DNA from: Mycolicibacterium komanii
GTDB taxonomy: Bacteria; Actinomycetota; Actinomycetes; Mycobacteriales; Mycobacteriaceae
Direction of reading: 5' to 3'
DNA: 64,000 bases
Assembly: GCF_001050035.1 (NCBI RefSeq)
Contig: NZ_CVTA01000033.1
Span: 244,954 to 308,953 of the forward strand
Shown here: positions 20,235 to 27,244 of the stretch, in pieces
Layout: each line of letters opens with the position of its first letter
Numbering within the stretch: position 1 is the first letter of the stretch
Translations under genes and position numbers: made by a program
Notes under the pieces: model-generated
Databases searched by the model: none
What the model was told of the DNA's origin: nothing
The model's input: the letters and a program-made list of their open reading frames with translations, nothing else

Positions 20235-20250
20235 TGTGAGGGTAGTCACC
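20235..20250. promoter_or_regulatory. Crp-like site at the acs start
   Basis: TGTGA-GGGTAG-TCACC differs at one base from TGTGA-N6-TCACA and ends four bases before the acs ATG. A bound Crp dimer here would sit at or just downstream of a likely transcription start. Confidence 0.5.
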
Positions 20251-20344
20251 TTGCCGGCCACTCACGTTGGCATGCCACATCCACTTCGCCGACGGCGCGA
20301 AGCGTCGTGACCGGGGCGCTCGACGGTGGGCTAGCGTGTGCGCC

Positions 20345-21103
20345 GTGACCGGTGGCTTCGCGAGGGACCCGTTGGCGCCGCTGGCGGAACTGCCGGGGGT
20401 GGCGGACGCGGCCGAGGAGGCCCGCGAAGCGCTGGGCCGTGCGCACCGGCACCGGACCAACCTCCGGGGTTGGCCGAAGAGCGCCGCGGAGGCTGCGCTG
20501 CGGGCCGCCCGCGCCTCCTCGGTACTGGACGGGGGTGCACTTCAACTGTCCGACGACGGCACCGCCGACCCGGTGCTGGCCGGGGCGCTGCGGGTGTCCG
20601 AGGCGGTCGAGGGTGGGGCCACCGCCCTGGTGGGGGTGTGGCAGCGCGCCCCGCTGCAGGCCGTCGCCCGCCTGCATGCGTTGGCGGCCGCGGACATCGC
20701 CGACGACGAGCGGTTGGGCCGTCCGCGCCAGGAACCGGACGTGAGCACGCGGCTGACCCTGCTGGCCGACATCCTCACCGGCGGCACCCGGGTGCCCGCC
20801 CCCGTGCTGGCCGCCGTCGTGCACGGTGAACTGCTCACGCTCGCGCCGTTCGGTGTCGCCGACGGTGTGGTGGCGCGCGCGGCGTCGCGGTTGGTGACGA
20901 TCACGACCGGACTCGATCCGCACGGGCTGGGCGTTCCGGAGGTGCACTGGATGCGCAAGTCGGGCGACTACAGCGCCGCGGCGCGCGGCTTCTCGTCGGG
21001 AACGCCTGACGGCCTGACGGCGTGGATCCTGTTGAGCTGCCGCGCATTGCACGACGGTGCCCGCGAAGCGCTATCGATCGCGCAGGCCGCTGCGTCGTCT
21101 TGA
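20345..21103 (+). CDS. Conserved mycobacterial protein of unknown function (Rv3662c-like)
   Basis: A 252-residue, Ala-rich, mostly helical soluble protein in the place of Rv3662c. I see no catalytic motif; in particular there is no Fic HPFx(D/E)GNGR box. Conserved-looking stretches are HRHRTNLRGWPKSAAEAALRA, RLTLLADILTGG and PHGLGVPEVHWMRKSGDY. The GTG at 20345 is preferred to an upstream in-frame start at 20267, whose added residues look random. It is divergent from acs with a Crp-like site in between. A long hairpin lies just after it, on which the oppositely transcribed Ms1 RNA ends. Confidence 0.7.
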   Translation: MTGGFARDPLAPLAELPGVADAAEEAREALGRAHRHRTNLRGWPKSAAEAALRAARASSVLDGGALQLSDDGTADPVLAGALRVSEAVEGGATALVGVWQRAPLQAVARLHALAAADIADDERLGRPRQEPDVSTRLTLLADILTGGTRVPAPVLAAVVHGELLTLAPFGVADGVVARAASRLVTITTGLDPHGLGVPEVHWMRKSGDYSAAARGFSSGTPDGLTAWILLSCRALHDGAREALSIAQAAASS

Positions 21104-21111
21104 TAGTTGCT

Positions 21112-21163
21112 GGAAAATGCGAAGCGGGCGACGCTCCGAACGTGGTTCGGCTCGTCGCCCGCT
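21112..21163 (-). terminator. Intrinsic terminator of the Ms1-like RNA
   Basis: On the minus strand a 10-bp stem AGCGGGCGAC/GTCGCCCGCT (21163-21154 with 21132-21123) carries a second stem CCGAAC/GTTCGG inside it. TCGCATTTTCC follows. The T stretch is only on the minus-strand side, which fixes the direction. The hairpin may also stop transcription from the convergent upstream gene. Confidence 0.8.
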
Positions 21164-21419
21164 AGCACGGACACCGGTTACCATGCGTGCTCGTGTGGGT
21201 TGCGTGGGTGGCCTCGGCGTCTTGTCGATGCGCTTCGACTGCAACCCCACCCAAAGGGCCGCTATAGTCGTCCGCTCTTCGCAAATACGCAGGCCCGCAA
21301 CACTTTTGCCTATTCCGCGGCATGTGCTCCGCGTGGGTGCCGGGTTCCGTGCTAGGGAGCCTGAATCGGGAGTCCGAGTCTTCTCTTCCGACTCGGCCTT
21401 GGCCTCTCCAAGCTTCCGT
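21113..21419 (-). ncRNA. Ms1 / MTS2823-like RNA (core RNA polymerase-binding small RNA)
   Basis: The 411-base gap between the Rv3662c and Rv3661 homologues has no credible reading frame. It does hold a strong minus-strand promoter (TTGATG, 17 bases, TACAAA) and, about 300 bases later, a strong intrinsic terminator. The predicted transcript of about 305 bases matches the length and exact genomic place of MTS2823 in M. tuberculosis and Ms1 (304 nt) in M. smegmatis. Those RNAs accumulate in stationary phase and bind RNA polymerase core free of sigma factor. An internal stem CCGAGTC/GACTCGG (near 21374-21396) is visible. Strand and ends are from promoter and terminator, not from alignment. Confidence 0.85.
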
Positions 21420-21425
21420 GGTTCC

Positions 21426-21454
21426 TTTGTACCCCGTGACCGCGGTCACATCAA
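21426..21454 (-). promoter_or_regulatory. Promoter of the Ms1-like RNA
   Basis: Minus strand: -35 TTGATG at 21454-21449, a 17-base spacer, and -10 TACAAA at 21431-21426. The predicted start is near 21419. This is one of the best SigA-type promoters in the window, as expected for an abundant RNA. It lies 61 bases beyond the stop codon of the HAD gene. Confidence 0.75.
21435..21450. promoter_or_regulatory. Crp-like palindrome inside the Ms1 promoter
   Basis: On the minus strand TGTGA-CCGCGG-TCACG has one mismatch to TGTGA-N6-TCACA, and its central 14 bases GTGACCGCGGTCAC are a perfect palindrome. It fills the spacer between -35 and -10, so any protein bound there would block RNA polymerase. 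Confidence 0.5.
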
Positions 21455-21514
21455 GGGCCAAATCGGCACTAGTCCGGATCGTTACGAGAGCCGGTAGCTG
21501 GCGCGAAGAGTTGG

Positions 21515-22372
21515 CTAGAAACCGAAGCGCCGCAGCAACGAATAGGTCAGTGCGCCGGCCGCCAGTGCGCTGATCCCCACCGCCGCAGTGGTGGCCACCG
21601 CGGCACCCGACGGCGCCGGGATCCGGTCCCGCAGCGACACCGGATTGGAGAAGTTGAGCACCGGCCAACCCCGGGCGACGGCCTCTTTGCGCAGCGCGCG
21701 GTCGGGGTTGACCACGCTCGGATGCCCCACGGCCTCGAGCATCGGAAGGTCGGTGATCGAGTCGGAGTAGGCGTAGCAATGCTCGAGCGCGTAGCCCTCG
21801 CGCGCGGCGAGTTCCCGGATCGCGGCGACCTTCCCCTCGCCGTAGCAGTAGAACGCGATCTCTCCGGTGTATTTGCCATCTTCGACGACCATCCGGGTCG
21901 CCATCGCGTGTGTGGCGCCCAGTGCCCGGGCGATCGGCGCGACGATCTCCTCGCCCGATGCGGACACCATGACCACGTCGCGGCCGCACAGCTTGTGGTC
22001 GGCGATCAACTCCGCCGCCTCGGCGAAGACCAAGGGGTTGACGATGTCATGCAGGGTTTCGTTGACGATCGACTTGACCTGCTCGACGTCCCAGCCGGTG
22101 CACATATTCGTCACGTATGCGCGCATGCGGTCCATCTGATCGTGGTCCGCGCCGGACATCAGAAACAGGAATTGGGCGTACGTGGACTTCAGCACGGCCC
22201 GCCGATTCAAAAGTCCTTGCTCAAAAAAAGGTTTGCTGAAGGCCAGAGTGCTGGATTTCGCGATGACCGTTTTATCGAGATCGAAGAAGGCGGCGGTTCG
22301 GACCGGGCCGTCCGTCGACGCGGGCGTCTGCGGAGCGTCGCCCGCCTCGGCAGCCGGACCAGATGCGCTCAC
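21515..22372 (-). CDS. HAD-family phosphatase, SerB-like (Rv3661 homologue)
   Basis: A 285-residue HAD-IB hydrolase. Motif I is FFDLDKTVI (nucleophile and acid-base Asp), motif II the serine in VSASGEE, and motif III/IV the lysine in GEGK and SDSITDLP. A C-terminal hydrophobic segment (TTAAVGISALAAGALTYSLL) may anchor it to the membrane. The sequence is very close to Rv3661, which is annotated from SerB similarity, but the phosphate substrate is not established. The GTG at 22372 gives the Rv3661-like N-terminus; a longer extension crosses a non-coding region. It lies between the Ms1 and 6C RNA genes. Confidence 0.85.
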   Translation of the reverse strand: MSASGPAAEAGDAPQTPASTDGPVRTAAFFDLDKTVIAKSSTLAFSKPFFEQGLLNRRAVLKSTYAQFLFLMSGADHDQMDRMRAYVTNMCTGWDVEQVKSIVNETLHDIVNPLVFAEAAELIADHKLCGRDVVMVSASGEEIVAPIARALGATHAMATRMVVEDGKYTGEIAFYCYGEGKVAAIRELAAREGYALEHCYAYSDSITDLPMLEAVGHPSVVNPDRALRKEAVARGWPVLNFSNPVSLRDRIPAPSGAAVATTAAVGISALAAGALTYSLLRRFGF

Positions 22373-22494
22373 GCCGCCAGCATAGGGGCCCGCATGTGAC
22401 AAATGCCGGAGGAGTGTACAAAGTGGCAGGTTATGACACGTGTCGGGGACACCCCACTTCTGTGAAAGGACCCGGTTTTGTACGAGTTCAGCAC

Positions 22495-22525
22495 TTGCGC
22501 CCAAGCGGACTGGCGTGTGTATAGT
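22495..22525 (+). promoter_or_regulatory. Promoter of the 6C RNA
   Basis: -10 TATAGT at 22520-22525 is preceded directly by TGTG, a TRTG-type extended -10. A poor -35 TTGCGC lies at 22495-22500 with a 19-base spacer. The start is predicted near 22532. Confidence 0.65.
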
Positions 22526-22531
22526 GAGCCT

Positions 22532-22628
22532 TACCCGGCTTGTGTCGGGTGTGCATCAGCCCGACCCCCCGGGGCTGATACACGACGACCTCCGCCTCCT
22601 CCCCCCCTGGCGGGGGTCGTCCCTTTTT
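22532..22628 (+). ncRNA. 6C small RNA (B11-like)
   Basis: Two consecutive stem-loops show runs of C in their loops, the hallmark of actinobacterial 6C RNA. Stem 1 is ATCAGCCC/GGGCTGAT (22555-22562 with 22572-22579) with a CCCCCC loop. Stem 2 is 22585-22596 with 22609-22620, with a C7 loop, followed by CCCTTTTTC as terminator. The predicted length of about 97 bases and the place between the Rv3660c and Rv3661 homologues match B11 (93 nt) of M. tuberculosis. The exposed C-rich loops are thought to pair with G-rich ribosome sites of target mRNAs. The rest of 22373-22790 shows nothing else clear. Confidence 0.88.
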
Positions 22629-22790
22629 CGGGGCCTTTCGCAATCCGGATACATGTTGCCATTCACGGCGGTTGCGGAATCTCGTTTTCGGTGCGCAATC
22701 CCCTCGCCGCGCCATCCCCAAGGCCGGGTTAATCCACAGATCAGGCGCCGTCTGTAGCGTCGCCGCAACGGCAGGCCGCAGGGTGGAGGG

Positions 22791-23852
22791 GTGGCTTCGC
22801 TCAGTGGATATCTCGCGGTCGTCGCGGACCCCGTCCTGCGGGACGACGTGGACCGGGTGTGCGCCGCGGCGGGCGTATCCGTCGTCCACACACCGGAACC
22901 GTCGAGCCGCAAAGTCTGGACCGACGCGGCGGCGATAGTCCTCGACACCACAGGCGCCCAGCGATGTGTGGCCCGCGCGCTGCCCCGTCGCACCCGGGTC
23001 GTTGTGGTGGGTCGCGGCGAACCGGCAGAAGCGGACTGGCGGGTGGCGATCGCGGTCGGCGCGCAGCGGGTACTGACCCTGCCCGCTCAGGACGGCGAGC
23101 TGATGGCGGAGTTGGCCGAGGCCGCCGACGGACTGCACGCCGAGGCGGGCCGCGGCGCGGTGGCCGCCGTCATCGCCGGCCGCGGTGGCGCGGGCGCGTC
23201 GGTCTTCGCGTCGGCACTCGCACTGGCCGCCCCCGACGCCTTGCTGATCGACGTCGACCCGTGGAGCGGCGGCCTCGATCTGGTGATCGGCGGCGAAGCC
23301 GAGTCGGGGCTGCGCTGGCCGGACTTGCAGCTACAGGGCGGACGGTTGAACTATGCGGCGCTGCGTGAGGCGCTACCCCGCGTGCAGGGCGTCAGCGTGT
23401 TGTCCGGCAGCCGCGGGGGTGTCGACGTCGATCCGGGACCGCTCGGCGCCGTCATCGACGCCGGCAGTCGCAGCGGTACGACCGTCGTGTGCGACGTCCC
23501 GAGGCGGTCGACCGCGGCGGCCGAGACCGCCCTGGCGGCCGCCGATCTCGCGGTCGTGATGACACCGGCGGACGTCCGGTCCTGCGCCGCGGCCGACGTC
23601 GTGGCGCGTTGGGTGTCGACACTGAATCCGAACGCGGGTGTGGTGGTGCGAGGCCCGGCGCCGGGCGGGCTGAGGTCGGAGGAGGTCTCCGAGATCGTCG
23701 GCCTGCCGCTGCTGGCGAGGATGCGGCCGCAACCGGGAATGGCCGTCACCCTCGAGCGCGGTGGCCTTCGGGCCGGCCGACGGTCGCCGCTCGGCCGGGC
23801 CGCACGCAAGGTACTGGCGATCCTGCATCAGCATCCTGCGGTCGCCCCATGA
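22791..23852 (+). CDS. ssd: Septum-site/CpaE-like ATPase-family protein (Ssd, Rv3660c-like)
   Basis: A 353-residue CpaE/TadZ-like protein of the helicase/secretion neighbourhood. An N-terminal response-regulator-like region (residues 1-110) is followed by a MinD-type nucleotide fold, but the P-loop is degenerate (AGRGGAGASVFA, with no GKT/S), so ATP binding is doubtful. LIDVDPWSGGLDLVIGGE is the switch region. In M. tuberculosis the homologue Ssd affects septum formation. In Tad systems CpaE proteins place the secretion machine. The GTG follows GGAGG. The stop overlaps tadA (ATGA). Confidence 0.85.
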   Translation: MASLSGYLAVVADPVLRDDVDRVCAAAGVSVVHTPEPSSRKVWTDAAAIVLDTTGAQRCVARALPRRTRVVVVGRGEPAEADWRVAIAVGAQRVLTLPAQDGELMAELAEAADGLHAEAGRGAVAAVIAGRGGAGASVFASALALAAPDALLIDVDPWSGGLDLVIGGEAESGLRWPDLQLQGGRLNYAALREALPRVQGVSVLSGSRGGVDVDPGPLGAVIDAGSRSGTTVVCDVPRRSTAAAETALAAADLAVVMTPADVRSCAAADVVARWVSTLNPNAGVVVRGPAPGGLRSEEVSEIVGLPLLARMRPQPGMAVTLERGGLRAGRRSPLGRAARKVLAILHQHPAVAP

Positions 23853-25015
23853 GCGACTCGCTGATCGACCGGGTCCGCGAGCGGCTTGCCGCGGAGTCCG
23901 CGCCGCTGCGGCCGACGGTGGTGGCCGCCGCGATCCGCGCGGAATCGGGCGGTGTGCTCGGCGACAGTGAAGTGCTCAGCGGGCTGCGCCTGCTGGAGAC
24001 CGAGCTGACTGGTGCGGGTGTGCTCGAACCGTTGCTGTGCGCCCACGACACGACGGACGTTCTGGTCACCGCGCCGGACGCGGTATGGGTGGACGACGGG
24101 AACGGCTTGCGGCGCACCGGGATCCGGTTCCCCGATGAGAACTCCGTGCGGCGGCTCGCGCAACGGCTGGCGCTGGCCGCGGGGCGACGCCTCGATGAGG
24201 CGCAGCCGTGGGTCGACGGCCAGCTGACCGGGCTCGGGACCGGACAGTTCACCGTGCGTCTGCACGCGGTCCTGCCGCCGATCGCCTCCGCGGGAACGTG
24301 TCTGTCGCTGCGGGTGTTGCGGCCCGCCACCCAGGATCTGGCGTCGCTGTCGGCGGCGGGCGCGATCGACCCGGCCGCCGCATCCCTGCTCGACGGCATC
24401 GTCCACGCCCGGCTGGCTTTCCTGGTCTCGGGCGGTACCGGCGCGGGAAAGACGACATTGTTGGCCGCGCTCCTCGGCGGGGTTTCCGCCGCCGAACGCA
24501 TCGTGTGCGTCGAGGACGCGCCCGAACTCGCTCCCCGGCATCCGCACCTGGTGAAGCTGGTGGCGCGCTGCGCCAACGTCGAAGGCGCGGGCGAGGTAAG
24601 CGTGCGCGATCTGGTCAGGCAGGCGCTGCGGATGAGGCCCGACCGCATCATCGTCGGCGAGGTCCGCGGCGCCGAGGTGGTCGATCTGCTCGGAGCGCTC
24701 AACACCGGTCACGACGGTGGCGCCGGCACCGTGCACGCCAACAGTCCCACCGAGGTGCCCGCCCGCCTCGAGGCGCTGGCGGCACTCGGGGGCCTGGACC
24801 GGGCAGCGTTGCACAGCCAGCTGGCGGCCGCCGTGCAGGTGGTGATCCATGTCGACCGTGATCGGCTGGGCGCGCGGCGGCTCAGCGAGATAGCGGTGTT
24901 GACGGTCGGTACCGACGGCCGGGTCGGCGCCGCGACGGCGTGGCGCCTCGGGTCCGGCTTCGGCCCCGGAGCGCAGCGGCTCAACGCTCTCATCCGTGAG
25001 CGGGGCGGCTCGTGA
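23849..25015 (+). CDS. Tad secretion ATPase (TadA/CpaF, Rv3659c-like)
   Basis: A 388-residue type II/IV secretion ATPase that would power Tad/Flp pilus assembly at the cytoplasmic face. An N-terminal all-helical region and the N1 domain come first, then Walker A SGGTGAGKTT (residues 194-203), the Asp box VCVEDAPEL, Walker B RIIVGEVRG and the His box HDGGAGTVHANS. All catalytic motifs are intact, in contrast to the degenerate Ssd upstream. It overlaps both neighbours by four bases, so ssd, tadA, tadB and tadC are one translationally coupled unit. Confidence 0.92.
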   Translation: MSDSLIDRVRERLAAESAPLRPTVVAAAIRAESGGVLGDSEVLSGLRLLETELTGAGVLEPLLCAHDTTDVLVTAPDAVWVDDGNGLRRTGIRFPDENSVRRLAQRLALAAGRRLDEAQPWVDGQLTGLGTGQFTVRLHAVLPPIASAGTCLSLRVLRPATQDLASLSAAGAIDPAAASLLDGIVHARLAFLVSGGTGAGKTTLLAALLGGVSAAERIVCVEDAPELAPRHPHLVKLVARCANVEGAGEVSVRDLVRQALRMRPDRIIVGEVRGAEVVDLLGALNTGHDGGAGTVHANSPTEVPARLEALAALGGLDRAALHSQLAAAVQVVIHVDRDRLGARRLSEIAVLTVGTDGRVGAATAWRLGSGFGPGAQRLNALIRERGGS

Positions 25016-25788
25016 GCGTCGCCGCGCTGGCCCTCGCGCTGGCGCTTCTGACCGCCCCCGGGCCGCGGCGGCGGTGGACGCCGGAACGCCGTCGACGCCG
25101 GCGTGCCGTCCGGATACCGCTCGCGTTGTGGCTGATCGGAGCCCTCGTCGCGCTGACGGTCGTCGCGCCGCTCGGTGTCGTCGTCGCAGCCACGATGGGT
25201 GGCGGCACCGTCGTGGCCCGTACGAGGCGCCGTCGTCGGAGGCGCGAACGGGCCGCCGAGGCGGCCGCGCTGGAGGGTGCACTCGACGTCCTGGTCGGAG
25301 AGTTGCGCATCGGCGCTCATCCGGTGACCGCGTTCGACACTGCGGCATCGGAAACCGAGGGGAATGCTGCGGCCTCACTGCGGACGGTGGCGGCCAGGGC
25401 GCGAATGGGAGCAGACGTCGCGGCCGGGCTGCGGAGTGTGGCGGCGCGATCGGCGCTGCCCGCGTATTGGCGGCGGCTCGCGGTCTGTTGGGAGCTGGCT
25501 CAGTCCCAGGGCCTCGCCATCGCGACGCTGGTTCAGACGGCCCAACGCGACATCGTTGCGCGCGAGCGGTTCTCGGCACAGGTGAACGCCGGAATGGCCG
25601 GTGCCCGCACCACGGCGACCGTGCTCGCCGTACTTCCGCTGCTCGGTGTCGGGCTGGGCGAGCTGATCGGAGCGCAACCGCTGCGTTTCCTGTTCTCGAC
25701 CGGTCAGTGGCTGTTGGTCATCGGTGTGGCGCTGACGTGTTCGGGGCTGGCATGGTCGGACCGTATCACCAGCGGAGTCGTCGAATGA
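25012..25788 (+). CDS. Tad membrane protein TadB-like (Rv3658c)
   Basis: A 258-residue inner-membrane platform protein of the GspF/TadB class. Two helices lie near residues 40-62 (IPLALWLIGALVALTVVAPLGVV) and two near the C-terminus (LAVLPLLGVGLGELIG and WLLVIGVALTCSGLAW). Between them is a cytosolic GspF domain (LEGALDVLVGELRIG...). The GTG start overlaps tadA (GTGA). It is expected to work with TadA and TadC as the membrane core of the secretion apparatus. Confidence 0.85.
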   Translation: MSVAALALALALLTAPGPRRRWTPERRRRRRAVRIPLALWLIGALVALTVVAPLGVVVAATMGGGTVVARTRRRRRRRERAAEAAALEGALDVLVGELRIGAHPVTAFDTAASETEGNAAASLRTVAARARMGADVAAGLRSVAARSALPAYWRRLAVCWELAQSQGLAIATLVQTAQRDIVARERFSAQVNAGMAGARTTATVLAVLPLLGVGLGELIGAQPLRFLFSTGQWLLVIGVALTCSGLAWSDRITSGVVE

Positions 25789-26354
25789 CACTTGCCGCAA
25801 TGCTTCTCGCGTTGGCTGCCCTCGTCGGGGGTACGGATGCGCGAGCGCGGATCCGAAGCACTCGGGACACGGCGCTGCAGGCTCGGGAGAAAGTCCAGTC
25901 GAATGATCCGCTCGCGTTCGCTTCCGCGCTCGACGTGTTCGCGGCCTGCCTGCATTCGGGGATGGCGGTGGCCGGTGCGGCCGCGGCAGCGGTTCCGTCG
26001 GCCCCGCCGCGGGTGGCCCGGGTGCTGGCCCGTGCCGCGGACCTCCTTGCGCTGGGTGCCGACCCGTCGGCCGCGTGGGCGAATGCATTCGACGGCGACC
26101 GGAGCCTCGATGCGCTGCTGCGGTTGGCGCGGCGATCGGCGACCTCGGGAACGGCTCTGGCGCAGGGGGTCACGGCTCTGGCGACGCGATCGCGCGACGA
26201 TGCGGCGGATGCGGCCCGAGCCGCGGCTGAGCGGGCGTCGGTGTTGATCGCGGGCCCGCTGGGGGTGTGTTACCTACCGGCGTTCTTCTGTGTGGGCATC
26301 GTCCCGGTGATCGCCGGTCTGGCCGGGGACGTGTTGCGGTCCGGAATTCTGTGA
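25785..26354 (+). CDS. Tad membrane protein TadC-like (Rv3657c)
   Basis: A 189-residue GspF-domain protein, shorter than most TadC. One hydrophobic N-terminal segment (LAAMLLALAALVGG), a helical domain (LDVFAACLHSGMAVAGAAAAAV), and a C-terminal hairpin of membrane helices (GPLGVCYLPAFFCVGIVPVIAGLAG). The ATG at 25785 overlaps the tadB stop. It completes the ATPase and platform part of the cluster. The pilin gene follows after 23 bases. Confidence 0.82.
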   Translation: MTLAAMLLALAALVGGTDARARIRSTRDTALQAREKVQSNDPLAFASALDVFAACLHSGMAVAGAAAAAVPSAPPRVARVLARAADLLALGADPSAAWANAFDGDRSLDALLRLARRSATSGTALAQGVTALATRSRDDAADAARAAAERASVLIAGPLGVCYLPAFFCVGIVPVIAGLAGDVLRSGIL

Positions 26355-26377
26355 TTGGCGGCGAGTGGGGAGGAAAA

Positions 26378-26584
26378 GTGAGGGTGGACAACAAGATCCG
26401 TGCATTTCAGGCGCGACTGACGATGCTGATCGTCGGGGACGACGGGATGTCGACCGTCGAGTACGCGATCGGTACGATCGCGGCCGCCGCGTTCGGTGCG
26501 ATCCTGTACACGGTCGTCACCGGCGACTCGATCGTCAGCGCGTTGACCAACATCATCACCCGCGCGCTCAAGACGAACGTCTAG
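26378..26584 (+). CDS. Flp-type pilin-like protein (DUF4244, Rv3656c-like)
   Basis: A 68-residue prepilin-like protein. A basic leader ends at G23, followed by M24-S-T-V-E28-Y, which is the prepilin peptidase pattern with Glu at +5. A single hydrophobic helix follows (AIGTIAAAAFGAILYTVVTG). The GTG at 26378 follows GGGGAGGAAAA, the strongest ribosome site in the cluster, which fits a structural subunit made in excess. No prepilin peptidase gene is in this window. Confidence 0.87.
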   Translation: MRVDNKIRAFQARLTMLIVGDDGMSTVEYAIGTIAAAAFGAILYTVVTGDSIVSALTNIITRALKTNV

Positions 26585-26907
26585 CCGGTGAGCGCGGTGG
26601 CGCCACCGTCGAGGCGGCGTTCGCGGTGGCCGCACTGGTCAGCGTCCTCATCCTCTGCGTGGCGGGTCTCACGGCGGGGTCGATGCACATCCGCTGTCTC
26701 GACGCCGCGCGCGAGGCCGCGCGCCTCGCCGCCCGGGGCGACGACGGTGGCGACAGCGCACGGGGTCTCGCGCCCGACGGAGCCACCGTCGACATCCGCC
26801 GTGACGGTCGGTTCGTCGTCTCCACCGTCAGCGCGCGCTCGGTGCTGCTGCCCGGACTCACCGTCGAGGCGCGCGCAGTGGCGGCTGTGGAACCGGGTTC
26901 GGGCTGA
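26581..26907 (+). CDS. TadE-like pseudopilin (Rv3655c-like), start codon unclear
   Basis: This frame encodes a typical TadE protein: GERGGATVEAAF with Glu at the pseudopilin position, a transmembrane helix (AVAALVSVLILCVAGLTAG), CLDAAREAARLAARGD, and a beta-rich tail ending VEPGSG. The problem is the start. No ATG, GTG or TTG lies in this frame between the pilin stop and the TadE motif, and the nearest upstream candidate (26365) gives random sequence across the pilin gene. A GTG at 26588 is in another frame. An in-frame GTG at 26626 would cut off the Glu motif. The interval given is the conserved coding part. A frameshift, sequencing error or unusual start must be considered. Confidence 0.6.
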   Translation, partial: LAGERGGATVEAAFAVAALVSVLILCVAGLTAGSMHIRCLDAAREAARLAARGDDGGDSARGLAPDGATVDIRRDGRFVVSTVSARSVLLPGLTVEARAVAAVEPGSG

Positions 26908-26938
26908 CCGAGGTTCGGCGAGCCTGATCGCCGCCGCG

Positions 26939-27244
26939 ATGATCGCCGTGTTGGTGACGATCACCGTCGGTGCGGGTTACCTCGGGGTGGCGGTGACGGC
27001 CCGACACCGCGCCCAGGCGGCCGCGGATCTGGCGGCGCTGGCCGCCGCGCACCGGTTCAGCTCGGGAAGTGAAGAGGCATGCACATGGGCCGGCGCCGTA
27101 GCCGAAGCCATGCGGACCGAGGTCGCGCAATGCAGAACAGACGATCTCGATATCGTTGTCGCAGTGCAGGTTCCGGTCACATTGGGCCGATTCGGCCTTG
27201 GCGCCGCGCGTGCGGTCGCTCGCGCTGGGCCGGCCGAGACCTAG
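26939..27244 (+). CDS. Rv3654c-like TadE-related protein
   Basis: A 101-residue protein with an N-terminal helix (MIAVLVTITVGAGYLGVAV) and the family signature TARHRAQAAADLAALAAAHRF, which belongs to the TadE/TadG-like proteins of the helicase/secretion neighbourhood. Conserved residues RGSASLIAAA precede this ATG in the same frame, so the natural protein may start earlier. The frame stays open back to a GTG at 26588, only three bases after the pilin stop, which would give 218 residues whose first half is the TadE gene read out of frame. It ends inside a CTAG shared with the convergent Rv3651-like gene. Confidence 0.65.
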   Translation: MIAVLVTITVGAGYLGVAVTARHRAQAAADLAALAAAHRFSSGSEEACTWAGAVAEAMRTEVAQCRTDDLDIVVAVQVPVTLGRFGLGAARAVARAGPAET

